64,000 nt of DNA from Eledone cirrhosa (GCA_964016885.1 OZ024740.1:209033718-209097717), one strand, 5' to 3'. Shown: positions 9,884 through 21,929, counted from the stretch's first letter. The notes: a model not told the origin generated them from the sequence alone. A program made the numbers and translations.

Positions 9884-11413
9884 ATATTATAACATAACAG
9901 GAGGCTGGACGGGTGTAATTCCTTAAAAGGTTTATTATACTATGATCATTTCAATGACCGGGTTCAGTATGAATCCGTTGATATCATCAGGTATTCGAAA
10001 TATAACAAAGGAATATAATAGACAAAATCCATGGGGCTGAAAATCAGAGACATGAGGGCGACCGAACAGTTAGCAGCTTCTACCCCGGTCGGCCGCCCTC
10101 GGTTTTATTTATGCATTTATTTACTCGCTTTACTCTCATTATATACTTATCCTTGTACTCATTAGCACACGACCCTAGAATATTACTCTCTGTACCCCTA
10201 TATCTGTTTATCTTTATTCACTCCCCCTACCCACCCAGGAATCATACTACATATAACCCGGACTAACTGGAGACTAAATATAGTCTATTTGCACATTTCA
10301 TCAGATTTTACCACTTTCAACTTTTACATCACGGGTGTGAATAACTAATAATTGTTTGGTACACGCGATGATCCGACGGATGTGGCGGCTTTCCTGACTG
10401 TACGCCAGGCGCTCGGGTCGATCAGCCTTCCTTGAGTGCTTGGAAAAATAAATTCCCCCTTCTTTCGGTAAACGAAAATACGCCGAACGGCTGCTTTGCC
10501 CTGGGGCCCTGTCGGACTTGGAACCCACCGCGACACCGGTTATTGACCGCCAAACAGTACCTTTAAATTCTAGGCTTAATCATAAATTTTAACTTTATCT
10601 TGCCTCCTTCTTCTAACACTTAACTAAATCCCCAACCAGTGTGAATAACTAATAATCGTTTGGTATATATGATGGCCGGCGGACGGTGGCGGACTTCCCG
10701 CTAACACACCCGACGCTTAAGACAGTTAACATTCCTGGAATGCGCGGAAAAATAAATTTCCATTTGTTTCGCTAGACTCGGAACGGCTGACCCGCCGTTG
10801 GGCCCCGGGCTGGCCGGGGGGTACGCACCGTCGCTGGTTATTGACCGCTAAGCATGGGCTTAATCTTTTCCCTATATTCTACCCTGAAACTTTATCGTGA
10901 CTATCTATAATAAACTTAAACTTTTTCATAAAAGCCTCCTTCTGTAAATTCTTTAACTAAATCTCACAACCTCAAACCTAAACCTTATTTTTCTAATTTC
11001 ATCTTAAATGGCATATTCTAACTCTAAACATAAATTTAACGTTTCTAATTGTTAATCGTATTTTCTGTCCATACATTATACCATGCAGACGCCCACTATA
11101 TATTACTATATATAGATTTGTTAAAGATATGTTTGATATTTTTCGCGGCACTTTCTAGCGCGCATGTAAGCTTGATTATGACCTGACCTCAACGCTGGCT
11201 TCTGCCTTTGACGGGGTGGTAGAAGTAGTACACTATAAGCCTACGTCCTTTCACCAGATGGACATAAGTAGGCTTAATAATCACCACTTGTGGGCGGCCG
11301 ACTAGGGTAGAAACTGCTAAATGTTCGGTCGCCCTCATGTCTCTGATTTTCAGCCCCATGGATAAACCTTTTAAGGAATTACACCAGTCCAGCCTCCTGT
11401 TATGTTATAATAA
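9884..11413. repeat. Foldback 3 around a duplicated GC-rich segment
   Basis: The left arm, about 9,884-10,100, is inverted at 11,289-11,413 (shared phrases CAGGAGGCTGGAC, CCATGG.GCTGAAAATCAG, GGGCGACCGAAC). The left arm includes a hammerhead-like core on the minus strand (CTGATGA 9,984-9,990; TTGAAAT 9,948-9,954). The right arm lacks about 95 bp containing exactly that core, joining CCATGG directly to ATAAACC. A third, stand-alone copy lies at 20,222-20,500. Confidence 0.8.
10330..10865. repeat. Diverged tandem duplication, GC-rich
   Basis: A segment beginning GTGTGAATAACTAATAAT occurs at about 10,335-10,560 and again at 10,639-10,860. Both copies end near GGTTATTGACCGC and share GGAAAAATAAATT and CGGAACGGCTG-like phrases in between. 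Both are clearly more GC-rich than the flanks. Minus-strand frames of 63-75 codons cross the first copy only and are probably chance. Function is unknown. Confidence 0.65.
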
Positions 11414-11994
11414 TTAACTCCGTAGTCGCACCACCAACTACACAAACGAAGACGGGTGAGTTGCATTACGTTGAGTGCTCTCCATAATATTACATCGAGG
11501 TTAACCATACGAAATGACCAGTTCTATCCAGTGGTGAATCAACAAACCTAAATAAATATATAGCGAGGATACTGGGTTGTATGAATGTAACAAGGAATAC
11601 ATGGTTTGGTGTATAATATTTAATTAACAATGGTAGATAGTATACTTGACATGTCAAAGATAGATGTTAGAATGAAACAAAGTTAGTAGTTACCGTTTTG
11701 ATTGCCAGGCAAACGCGGCTGGCAGAGGACGCCTGGCTAAGGCCAGGCGCCTGTTGGCCAAATTAATGGCAGAGCCAAATGAGAGGCTCTTGACCTGGTG
11801 CCGAAAAGGCAAAGAGAGTTAGAAAGCTTAAAGTTGTTAGTTTTATAGGGCTCTGACCGGAAGTTGCAGAAAGGGTTCTACTTCCCGTCTAGATCCCAAT
11901 CAAAACAAGGGAGACAACCGCTACAAATATATATATATTAGGATTGGTGCTCTGAAATAGGATTAACGTAAGAGAGTACCGATAAATTCTAGTA
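11414..11994. other. Repeat-derived sequence, no gene
   Basis: 11,456-11,555 resembles the tail of the element at 20,400-20,500 (ACGTTGAGT.CTCT, TCTATCCAGTGGTGAA). 11,695-11,900 contains short inverted phrases (CGCCTGGC/GCCAGGCG) but no coding frame. The Penelope-like relic starts after a short (TA)n at 11,930. Confidence 0.45.
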
Positions 11995-13460
11995 CTAATA
12001 ACATTGAACATAATAGGAAGAAGTTATATAAACTTTTAAAAAATTTTAACCTTTCGATCACGATTGATAAGAACGATAGAGCAGTTAATTTTTTAGATGT
12101 GACATTAGACTTAGTCACTAATAATTATAAACCCTTCCACAAGCCAAATGAGACACTCTCTTACGTTAATCCTAATTCCAACCACCCTAAATCTATGATT
12201 AGTTCTATTATTAACGGTCTATCTAATAGAATCTCCACACTCTCTAAAGATATAAGAATTTTTAATTCACATGCTGAGTATTATAATAATGCCCTAGCTA
12301 ACTCTGGTTACTCTGGTAGACTACCTTATAAAGATGACAACCTTGAAACGACTCCGATTACCCATAATAACGTGATATCCCACAATATGGCCGTAAATGG
12401 GGGTAGAAAACTTAGGAATCATAGAAATCTTATAGATATATCTAAACCGAACCCTATGTATAACAACCGCAATAGTAATTATAATAGTGTGTCTAATGGC
12501 ACACATTTTGAGCTTAGTTTTAATGAACAGGATATACGCTCTGAACGTTCACCCAGTGATAATGCTGTAGCGGCTTCTAATAGTGTTAATTCAATTGGTC
12601 CTCACTTAAACCCTGATCCTATAAATAAGATACATGTTAGAAATAGAAATAGTAAAGGTAAGAATAGGAGAAGGCTTAATACCTACTTTAACCCACCTTA
12701 TAACCATGATGTACTAACTAATATCCCTAGGTCTTTCTTTTCTATTTTAGAGAAAAATTTCCCTCCTACTAATAAGTATCATAGTATCTTTAATAAGAAT
12801 GTAATTAAACTCTCCTTCGCCACTACCCCTAACATTAGTTCTCATCTAGCTAGCACTAATAATAAGAAAATTAGGGACAGCTACTGCTCTTTACTTACCA
12901 CTAATCTAGATAGTCCTATTAATAACTTACCACCCGAGCAGACCTTGTTGTCTAATAACCCTAAGAGTAATACTTCGCGTCATCAGCTAATCACTAGTAC
13001 CCGGAAGTGTAATTGTAGATTAAGTAATAGCTGCCCTTTAAATGGTAACTGCCTCTCTAGGAATATTGTTTATGCATGTGATGTTAAGACTAATTATTCT
13101 TGTAAAACATATATAGGCTCCACATCTAATACTTTTAAAACTAGGTTTAATTCGCAGGCCTCTAATTTTAAGCATATCAAATTTAAAAACTCTACTTCTT
13201 TGGCACACCATATTTGGAATTTAAAAGGGAATAATATACCGTACAGTCTGCATTGGCGTATTGTAGCCCACTCTAATCACCTTTCCACCCACGCTAAATT
13301 CTGTAATCTTTGTATTCTAGAGACCCATTCTATAATTTTCTCTGGGAACGTATTGCTTAATAGAAAATCGGAAATATTTTCTTCCCGTCCGCATGCTATC
13401 TCTAATTCCTTCTTCTATTATAAACCTAAAAGCTCAGGTAGTTTAAACTGTATCCATTAG
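11995..13460 (+). pseudogene. Penelope-like element 2: 5'-truncated RT tail, linker and GIY-YIG endonuclease
   Basis: An uninterrupted frame from about 11,995 to the stop at 13,458-13,460. It begins just downstream of where the YxDD motif would be (NIEHNRKKLYKLLKNFNLSI), then carries FHKPNETLSYVN, SNHPKS, an Asn-rich linker, the Cys cluster CNCRLSNSCPLNGNC and a GIY-YIG nuclease: NIVYAC, TYIGSTSNTFKTRFNS with the catalytic-type Arg, CILETHSIIF with the Glu, and LLNRKSE. It is a homologue of element 1 but clearly diverged from it, so a separate family of the same lineage. Loss of the 5' part with an intact 3' part is typical of target-primed reverse transcription. No RT catalytic core remains, so it cannot move itself. 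It lacks a genuine start codon. Confidence 0.85.
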
Positions 13461-13614
13461 CTGCTTTCATTCCTTATCACTTTAGTTTTAGCTCATTATT
13501 ATTATTATTATTAGTTTTCTACGGTTTATTGATTTTAGTATTTCTAGTTTTCTTAGCTGTTTTAGCCCATTTATCATCTTAACCATTATTACATTTTTAC
13601 TTATCCTTGTCGAC

Positions 13615-13645
<31 letters not shown>

Positions 13646-15050
13646 TTTCTATCTTTATTTTCATCCCTGGTTGGAGTGTATCTTATTGAATCGTTTAATT
13701 TTAGTCTCCTTCATCTTAGGCTAATGAACCTCATCCTTTCTACACTTAATCTTCGCCTTATTGAATATATATATATTATAATTTTATGTCCCTTCTTGCC
13801 CTCCGTAGTTTTACTTCTTTCTGTTCCCCTTTGTCTACCATAGTTTTAATTGGAGTTTTTACTTTGGATAACGTTAGTCGTCATGACGGATTTTAATATA
13901 TCGTCGATAAAAGTATTAGCCCATTTATTGAAATATCTTGATCTATATCTACATTGATGACTTAACTTTTATTCCATATGAAGTGACCCGTAATGTTTAT
14001 TCAACTATTATAAGATTAATTAAATTAATAAGGGTTTCAATTCAATTTTTTTTTGGTTTAGATTAGTAGTATCTTCTAGTTTCACCTAACGGTTTGATGC
14101 GCCTACGTGATTTTGTGTCTGTGTTTATTTTTGTATTTGTTTTCATTTTACTTTGCTACCACATGCTGTCTGTCTTTCCTATCATCTGTCACTCGTGACC
14201 TTGATCTCACTGTGTAAATATGTCTTAAGCTTTTTCCCTTGATATTGTGTGTCTGCTATTGAAATATTAATATTTATATATTATATTGTATTATATGTAA
14301 TTGAATTATAAGTATGTGTCCGGTATTGAGATACTGATATGTAATATTATATGGATTTGAACTGCCTATATCTCCGTATATTTATTGTCTATTATATATG
14401 TTTATTTATTTATTTTTTTTTTTTCACCATACTTTTAAATATTATATGGTATTATTATTTTTTTACCCTGTGAAATACATTATGCTTCTATATACAATTT
14501 GTTGACTGTAAATGATACATAGGATGTATTTTTATATATTTTTTTTAATGTCAATATATTATTTTCATTGGTTTTGGTATTTTTTAATCACACCGTCAGG
14601 GTGATTATTCTAATATTTATATTTGTGTTATTATGTGTATGTGTAAATGTGTATATATATGTGTCAGAGTGAGTGTGGGTATATATATATGTATATTAAG
14701 TTTTATTTATGTATTATCTATTGTATTGTATTGTATATTGTATTATAATTCTCACATTGTATTACTATGTTGTGTTTCAAGTATTAGACTTGTATTGTAC
14801 TTTTAACGTGGGTTTGTTTAATGTTTAATGTCTTGCTTGCTCTATTGCCCTATAGCCTTTATTTACAAATGCACCATATTAGGTTTAGCATGTCTTTCCA
14901 TGATAATTCTCCCAAATTTTCATAAATATCCACTCCATGTTCTTCTGAGTTTTGGCCTGTTCTGGCCGTTAATACCTCTTGTCTTTTTCCTTGCTCTGAT
15001 GAGTCCTGGTTAATGGGACGAAACACTGTCAGCAAATAAAGATTGTTGAT
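13461..15050 (+). other. Penelope-like element 2: 3' non-coding region
   Basis: About 1.5 kb, T-rich, with (ATTT)n at 13,615-13,650 and a small hairpin near 14,590-14,612 (AATCACACC/GGGTGATT). It ends in a hammerhead ribozyme at 14,982-15,043. Small plus-strand frames (13,607-13,843; 14,828-15,013) are hydrophobic T-rich translations and I do not regard them as genes. Confidence 0.65.
14982..15043 (+). ncRNA. Hammerhead ribozyme, intact-looking
   Basis: Core CTGATGA (14,996-15,002), stem II GTCC/GGAC (15,003-15,006 with 15,016-15,019), GAAAC (15,020-15,024), a minimal stem III (C, ACU loop, G) and GTC with predicted cleavage after 15,030. Stem I: TTGCT (14,991-14,995) pairs with AGCAA (15,031-15,035), with further pairing CTTT/AAAG beyond an internal loop. 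All invariant core bases are present. Hammerheads with very short stem III are known from Penelope-like elements, where two copies may cooperate. It would process element RNA. Confidence 0.8.
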
Positions 15051-15612
15051 GTATTGAAGGCTTCTTTGTTTATTTTATATAATTTTTCGGCTCTGTTGGA
15101 AAACATTGAGCTATACTCTATACTGTCTTTTCTCTAATACGACGAGTGTGTTTAACTCCAATGCACTCAAGTATTCTAATCTTATATATATATATATGAA
15201 AAGAGTCAGGAGCCCCGGCAGCTGAGCTTCGGCCGTTTCGACATCTAGATCCGAACTAAACAACCAGTATTAGAACGGCAGGAATCTAGCTGAACTTATC
15301 AAAGGGTACAGTCCATATATGGGCATGCAGTCAAAGCAAAAACAAGCAAAAAAATCCGCAACGCCGGTGAACGAACGCCTCTCATCACGAACAAATCGGT
15401 TAACGAACAACAGTTGGTGTCAAGCTGGGAATATCGGCGGGAAAGCGCACACGCGCGCGTGTGTGTGTGTCCGTGTCTGTCTGTGTGTACAGGATATCCG
15501 TAAAAGACCAAGGAAACAATTCAATTTATTGCAAGAGAGTTTGTTTAGTATAATTAAAATTCTATACACTTGAGGTTGCGCATACAAGTGTATAACATTT
15601 TAATTACACACA
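15051..15612. other. No gene; dispersed repeat phrases
   Basis: A short (TA)n at 15,183-15,198 is followed by a segment (CAGCTGAGCTTCGGCCGTTT) related to 9,435-9,470. (GT)n and mixed GT/GC occur at 15,450-15,490. No coding signal is convincing. Confidence 0.5.
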
Positions 15613-15648
15613 TAGAATACCAACACAAACATGTGGTTGATCTCATAA

Positions 15649-15722
<74 letters not shown>

Positions 15723-18165
15723 ATTAAATAAATGGAAACTATATTTATAAAACCATATTTATTTCATTATATATATTTCAGGGATAACATATTAACAATA
15801 TGCTATGCCTTCCTCAGACAAAATACAATATAAACAGTTTTATAGATAAATAGATTCGACATACCGTAAACAACATCTACTTGCATTTGAGAAGGTTGAT
15901 TTGGTTGTGACAAAATTGTACACAGAGAGAAAGAAAGAGAGAGAAAAAGAGAGAAAAAAAGAAAAGAAAGATAGAAAACGAAGAGAAAGAAAAAGAAGAA
16001 ATGCATGGAACAAAATAGAGAGATGGAAAGATAGATAAAGAGAAGAACTTCATGTAAAGAAACAGAAAGATATATATATATATATAGAGAGAGGAAATAG
16101 AGATAGATACATATATAGAAAGCTAGGTAGTGGGACAACTGTTGAATAACGTATCAATGATACATTTATTTATTTATTTATTTATTTAGCTCTAGTATTA
16201 ATGTAAGGGAGATATATGGAGGGAAAACCAGCTGTTATATAGGGAGAGAAAAAATATAGAGAGAGAGAAAAAAAGAGAGAGAGAAAATTCAAAAATATCC
16301 AGACACAGGCTAGGCGTAAAAACCTCTGTTTTAATGTAGAGGTATTAGATAACGTTAGATAACTAGATAACGTTAGATATTCGACGGCTTGGAATATAGT
16401 CTCAAGAGGGATTCCTTTTAATTCATCCTCTGAGACATGCGACCTCTGCGCAGAGGAGATATTCTTTATACTAAAATCTAAAAATTCCCTTAATCTACGG
16501 ACAAATTTATTCAGTTGTTGCAAACATAGATTAAACTCAACGTTTAAATATAAATTTAAATTTAAAATGTAGTATATTTAGTTTGATTTATAATTATATG
16601 GGAAACTAGCCGATAAATCTTTGATTCTCTTTTTACTCTTTTTATTTTTAATTTAAACATTCTTCATGAAAAATTAAGCTATCCTAAAAGTTGATGCTCC
16701 AAATATTTCGAATAAACGTTACACTAGATAAACTTCTATATTAAATATAAGAACACATGTAGACCAAATTGGGCATCCTATACTTTTTGAAATGATCTTT
16801 GCTAGATGCGATTTGATAGATAATTTTTGGCTTTATCTGTTTTTCGACTCTGATGTTTATAATGAACTTGGCAATATATTGTCAATTAATTTTGAAGGGT
16901 TGATCTTTGTGGTTTATTTTATTTTTATTACTGTAGTATTTCCTAATTTTTATTTTTAATATTTTTAATATGTAAATTTTTTAATATGTAATATTTTTAA
17001 TATGTAATATTCTTTCGTAATATTTCTTAGTTTTCTATTTTATTATTACTTATTATTATTATTGTTATTTTTAGTTTAGTTTTGTTTCCGATATATTTTT
17101 ATTTTTATTTTTATTTTTATTTTTATTTTTATTAGTATATCGAAATCTGCTCTATCTTTGCTTGATAGATAATCTTGTAGAGTAGAGACAGAAATACTAA
17201 TATTGACTCTATATACACATATATGTATACTTAAATTTTTATACCGCATTGAGAATACTTTCCGTGAACTTAGAGTTTGCAGAATTGATCATGTACATTC
17301 ACATAGATGTTTGTAATTATCACATAAACATATGAATTTTTTTAAAAAAACTAAACATAAGATCATTAATTTTCACACATTGTGGATACATATCTCATTC
17401 AGGAATACTGATATTTACAATGCACAGGCTGGTTTTGTAAATACTAATACCTCTACATTAAAACAGAGGTTTTTACGCCTAGCCTGTGTCTGGATATTTT
17501 TGAATTTTCTCTCTCTCTTTTTTTCTCTCTCTCTATATTTTTTCTCTCCCTATATAACAGCTGGTTTTCCCTCCATATATCTCCCTTACATTAATACTAG
17601 AGCTAAATAAATAAATAAATAAATAAATGTATCATTGATACGTTATTCAACAGTTGTCCCACTACCTAGCTTTCTATATATGTATCTATCTCTATTTCCT
17701 CTCTCTCTATATATATCTCTTTCTGTTTCTTTACATGAAGTTCTTCTCTTTATCTATCTTTCCATCTCTCTATTTTGTTCCATGCATTTCTTCTTTTTCT
17801 TTCTCTTCGTTTTCTGTCTTTCTTTTCTTTTTTTCTCTCTTTTTCTCTCTTTCTCTCTCTCTTTCTTTCTCTCTGTGTACAATTTTGTCACAACCAAATC
17901 AACCTTCTCAAATGCAAGTAGATGTTGTTTACGGTATGTCGAATCTATTTATCTATAAAACTGTTTATATTGTATTTTGTCTGAGGAAGGCATAGCATAT
18001 TGTTAATATGTTATCCCTGAAATATATATAATGAAATAAATATGGTTTTATAAATATAGTTTCCATTTATTTAATATTGTAAATATACTCCAAATATTTG
18101 TCGAGTGCTTTTATATCAGTTATAAATATTTACTAGTTGTAACACAACAATTTAAATATAACTTT

Positions 18166-18236
<71 letters not shown>

Positions 18237-18277
18237 TTATAAGATCAACCACATATTTGTGTTGGTATGCTATGGCA
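15613..18277. repeat. Giant foldback 2 with internal (TA)n tracts
   Basis: The inner arms, 15,719-16,348 and 17,444-18,082, are near-identical reverse complements, separated by about 1.1 kb of AT-rich spacer. The palindrome resumes outside (TA)n tracts at 15,652-15,718 and 18,172-18,233, with outer arms 15,613-15,651 and 18,234-18,277 (ACCAACACAAA.ATGTGGTTGAT on the left). The right arm has an extra segment at 18,078-18,167 that also follows the related element at 21,441-21,528. Hammerhead-like cores lie at 17,991-18,022 (+) and 15,776-15,817 (-): CTGAGGA, a long imperfect hairpin, TGAAAT. Confidence 0.9.
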
Positions 18278-18328
18278 GAAGTATTGTATTGCGTGGTGGA
18301 ATGTAATATAGTGACAGTAATATTTATT

Positions 18329-18507
18329 AATTGTTTCTACTTTTGGCACAAGGCCAGCAAATACCCAGTACATTGCTGGTACTTTATTTTATCGAGCCCG
18401 TAAGGATGGAAGGCAAAGTTAACCTCGGCGGGATTTGAACTCAGGCCGTAAAGGGACGTAACTATGCCGGAAAGCATGGCGTCCGACTCTCTACCGATAC
18501 TGCCAAT
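18329..18507 (-). mobile_element. Octopus-type tRNA-derived SINE, full length
   Basis: The complete head-to-tail SINE is readable on the minus strand: GGCAGTATCGGTAGAGAGTC at the head, a B box with changes from the common form, and the AAAGTAGAAACAATT tail. It begins about 50 bp outside giant foldback 2. Confidence 0.9.
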
Positions 18508-18920
18508 AGTAGTATACAAAGTGTATTGTATTAAGTGTGGAAAGAGAAAAAGAAAGAAAAGATATAACGGAAGTATATGAATCAAATTAAGGTGGTTGAA
18601 ATGTGGTTGAAAATCAGTCGAATTTGTTGAATATTTCCACTTAGCAGTTGAGTTTTGAGATGGAAGCATCCTCTAAAAATCTCGCTCTTTGAGTTCAAGT
18701 AAATATTGCTGATGACAAACCTTGTAATATCCTATAATTGTATTTTTTTAAAAACAAAAATGCAAACGAAAGCCATAGAACTTTACGGTTATCGGCCTTT
18801 GATATGGACTTTGGCAATTTCGACCCCTACTAACAGTACTGCTGGTCCATCCTGGGTCACCGCGTCTGACACAAGCCAAACTCTGTCCAGGAGAGTAAGA
18901 GCCGAGAGACAAAACATTTG

Positions 18921-19103
18921 GATTGGAAGTATCGTTAGAGAGTCAGACGCCATGCTTTGCAGCATATAATTACGGCCCTTTACGGTCTGAGTTAAAATCC
19001 CGACGAGGTTAACTTTGCCTTTCGTCCATACGGTGTCAATAAAATAAAGCACCAGTAATACACTGGGATAATTGCTGGTCTTGTGCCAAAAGTAGAAACA
19101 ATT
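18921..19103 (+). mobile_element. Octopus-type tRNA-derived SINE, diverged
   Basis: Head GATTGGAAGTATCGTTAGAG, a B-box region with changes (GAGTTAAAATCCCGACG) that would weaken it, and the tail AAAAGTAGAAACAATT. The substitutions suggest an older copy. Confidence 0.85.
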
Positions 19104-19697
19104 AATTTATAACAATTAAGCTATAAAAAGTAAAAGAGTAAATAGTGTTTTATGTGAGGTCAGGTAAAAGTGTGGTGTTTTTTATAGCACGAAAGTCTCG
19201 GGGATGAAACAAAGGAAAAGAAAAGAAAAGGAAGAAGAAAAAAACAAGAAGAAAGTAAGATATGTTTAAAAAATGTAAGCAATTTAAATTAAGGGGGAGA
19301 AAAGATAACACATTCGTCACAGATTATTAATGATGACCCAGGAAAATTATTAACAGAGGACAAGACAACGAAAGAAAATAAGGTAAAACGGAAAACAATC
19401 TTTTAAGGAGAACCTTACAAAATTGTTATTTAAGAAATAAAAATACAAACGAAAGACAGAACTCTCTCTCTATGTGTGTGTGTCCTTGCGCATGCGTGTG
19501 TGTGTGTGCATGCGTGCGTGTGTATTTGTGTGTGTGTGGGGGGGGGTATGTATATGTGTGTGTGCGCGGGGGGGGGGGTGAATAAAAAATATGGGCGAAG
19601 ACAGAAAAATGAACGGATACAGACAGTCGTCCCATCTCCCCATCTCATCAGTTGACTGCTAGTTTCGGTTTTTAAGGTCGATACAACTGACTCTAGT
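19104..19697. other. Purine-rich sequence, no gene
   Basis: A-rich and AG-rich text with (GT)n at 19,470-19,530 and two G runs (19,540-19,546; 19,568-19,578). On the minus strand a CTGATGAG at about 19,647-19,654 follows CCGAAAC and GTC, so the core elements are present but in permuted order. Confidence 0.4.
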
Positions 19698-19927
19698 GTT
19701 GGGCCTCATCAACATCTTTTCAGTTGCAAATCATGGGTTAGTGGCAAATTTGCTCCTATTTGTAAATAGTCGATAAGACTATCGTCATGTCATTTGTTAC
19801 TGACTCTAGTGCACAAGGGACAGTAACAAATGACATGACGATAGTCTTATCGACTATTTACAAATAGGAGCAAATTTGCCACTAACCCATGATTTGCAAC
19901 TGAAAAGATATTGACGAGGCTCAACAT
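19698..19927. repeat. Foldback, about 105-bp arms
   Basis: Arms 19,698-19,801 and 19,813-19,927 are near-perfect reverse complements (CAAATCATGGGTTAGTGG on the left) around a loop of about 11 bp. A transcript through it would form a long hairpin. Confidence 0.9.
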
Positions 19928-20142
19928 TAATTAGCCAAGAAGAAGGAAAAGATATAGAGAATATGCAAACGTTAATAAAATTATTGTCAGTTTGTTTGGA
20001 TGTTCGGTCGTAAAAAGACATACAACGAGTAGAGAAGAAGAGAATGTAAGTAAAGAAAGATAAACAAATGTAATTTGAAAAAAAAAGAGTTCCGCTTGGC
20101 TAAAAAGATACGAATGAATAAAAAAAATATGGGCGAAGACAG

Positions 20143-20145
<3 letters not shown>

Positions 20146-20225
<80 letters not shown>

Positions 20226-20525
20226 GAAATGACAGGAGGCTGGATTTGTGTAAATCCTTAAAAGGTTTATTATACTATGATCATTTCAATGACCGGGTTC
20301 CGTATGAATCCGGTGATATCATCAGGTATTCGAAATATAATAAGTGAATGTAATAGATAAAATCCATGGGACTGAAAATCAAAGACCCGAGGGCGACCGC
20401 CATCCAGCATCTTCTACGTTGAGTACTCTCTATATTATTACATTGCGATTGACCACACGGAATTGACCAGGTCTATCCAGTGGTGAACCTCAAACCTGAA
20501 TATATATATATATATATATATATAT
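20146..20525. repeat. (TA)n-bounded short element, about 280 bp
   Basis: A (TA)n tract at 20,146-20,223, the element body 20,224-20,500, then (TA)n at 20,503-20,525. The body carries a hammerhead-like core on the minus strand (CTGATGA 20,319-20,325; hairpin ACCGG/CCGGT; TTGAAAT 20,283-20,289). It is the uninterrupted version of the arms of foldback 3. It has no coding capacity and resembles a complete non-autonomous unit. Confidence 0.7.
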
Positions 20526-20526
20526 A

Positions 20527-20735
20527 ATGAAAAATTGAACGGGAATAAAACAGAGAGGCAGTACAAACAAATGTTTATTAATTTCACGCTCTTGAGAGTG
20601 AGGTGGTGGTGGGGAACGACGTTTCGGGCATAAGCCCTTCTTCAGGTGAAAAGTGTGTGGGAAGAGAGTTCAAAGGGTGTGTAGGGGAGTGGTGGAGAGA
20701 CATAGAAAAAAGGGGGTGAGAGGAAACGGTGCAAA
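20527..20735 (-). repeat. Short element with hammerhead-like core
   Basis: Minus-strand CTGAAGA (20,639-20,645), hairpin GGGC/GCCC, GAAAC (20,621-20,625), then GTC. An AGAGCGTGAAA block follows, and the element meets (TA)n at 20,499-20,525. Same family as 9,539-9,850. A (TA)n(CA)n(TA)n compound tract starts at about 20,735. Confidence 0.65.
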
Positions 20736-20751
20736 TATATATATATATACG

Positions 20752-20799
<48 letters not shown>

Positions 20800-21059
20800 C
20801 TGAATTTTTCAAATATTAATAATAATATTCGATTCGTTTGCAATTATGCAAGCAAGCCTCATTTGTAAAGCCATGTCAGTAGAATGAGCCCCTCATTCTT
20901 GCTCTTGTGTTGGCATGTAAACAGAACGGCAGACACTAATGTTTCTGGGTATCACCCAAGAAAGAATGAGAAATAAGATAGAATGAAGGGACAGGCGGGG
21001 TGGAATTGTGGAAAATGTCTTTAGATAAAAATAACAGGTCCATTCATGTTGACATCTCT

Positions 21060-21140
21060 TTCTTCTGATGAAGGACTAGCGTCCGGAACGTTAAGACCCT
21101 CTTGCTGCTATTTCAAGCGTTAAACTAATATATTCCTTCC
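21060..21140 (+). repeat. Hammerhead-like fragment
   Basis: CTGATGA (21,065-21,071), hairpin GGAC/GTCC, then GGAAC in place of GAAAC, and CAAGCGTTAAACTAATATAT about 30 bp on. It is a diverged member of the AAGCGTG family; the changed base should remove activity. Confidence 0.5.
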
Positions 21141-21180
21141 ATATAATGTACCAATTGTGTTGTTATTTCTGTTTACCTTT

Positions 21181-21187
<7 letters not shown>

Positions 21188-21261
<74 letters not shown>

Positions 21262-21524
21262 GATATTAACAAATGGAAACTATATTTATAAAACCATATT
21301 TATTTTATTATACATATTTCAAGGACACCACGTTAAATTATGGTATGCTTTCATCAGACAAAATACAATATATATCAGAAATATGTATAATAAAATAAAT
21401 ATGGTTTTATAAATATAGTTTCCATTTGTTAATATCGTATGTTTACTCCAAATACTTGTTGAGTGCTTTATATCAGTTATAAAAATATTTGCTTGTTGTA
21501 TCCCAACAATTTAAATAGAATTTT

Positions 21525-21593
<69 letters not shown>

Positions 21594-21615
21594 CTGTATA
21601 TATATATATATATAT
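21188..21615. repeat. (CA)n(TA)n-bounded foldback element
   Basis: (CA)n(TA)n at 21,188-21,260, an inverted repeat with arms 21,262-21,320 and 21,378-21,437, then 21,441-21,528 matching the extra segment of giant foldback 2, then (TA)n at 21,528-21,615. A minus-strand hammerhead-like core (CTGATGA 21,351-21,357; TTGAAAT) lies in the loop. It is a small relative of giant foldback 2. Confidence 0.8.
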
Positions 21616-21929
21616 TTATATATAGGAGGAACAAGATACAAGAGATAATTATTATAGTAGAAATAAATAGTAAAGGGTAAAAAAAAAACCATAATGGAGA
21701 TTAAATCTCCCAAACGTTAGAGTTAATTGGTGAGGTGACAAGATTCAGATGATGGAAGATATACTGTTATGGGTGGGTGAAAAGATAAGATATATATATA
21801 TATTGGCGTGTCTAAATTGTGCTGTATAGCGAAAAGGTAAATTTTTTGGCGTTGTGCCAATATAGGAAGTTTCTATCGTTACCACCATCATCATCATCAT
21901 TAACATAATCGTAGTAATCCTCGTCATCA

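Noticed and set aside
10301..10536. Minus-strand frames of 63-75 codons in the GC-rich duplication, as a possible gene.
   Set aside because: Open only in the first of two copies and in two phases at once; no family resemblance.
19640..19680. Permuted hammerhead (CCGAAAC ... GTC then CTGATGAG on the minus strand).
   Set aside because: It could only fold as part of a tandem array, and no second unit is present; stem I would be two bases.
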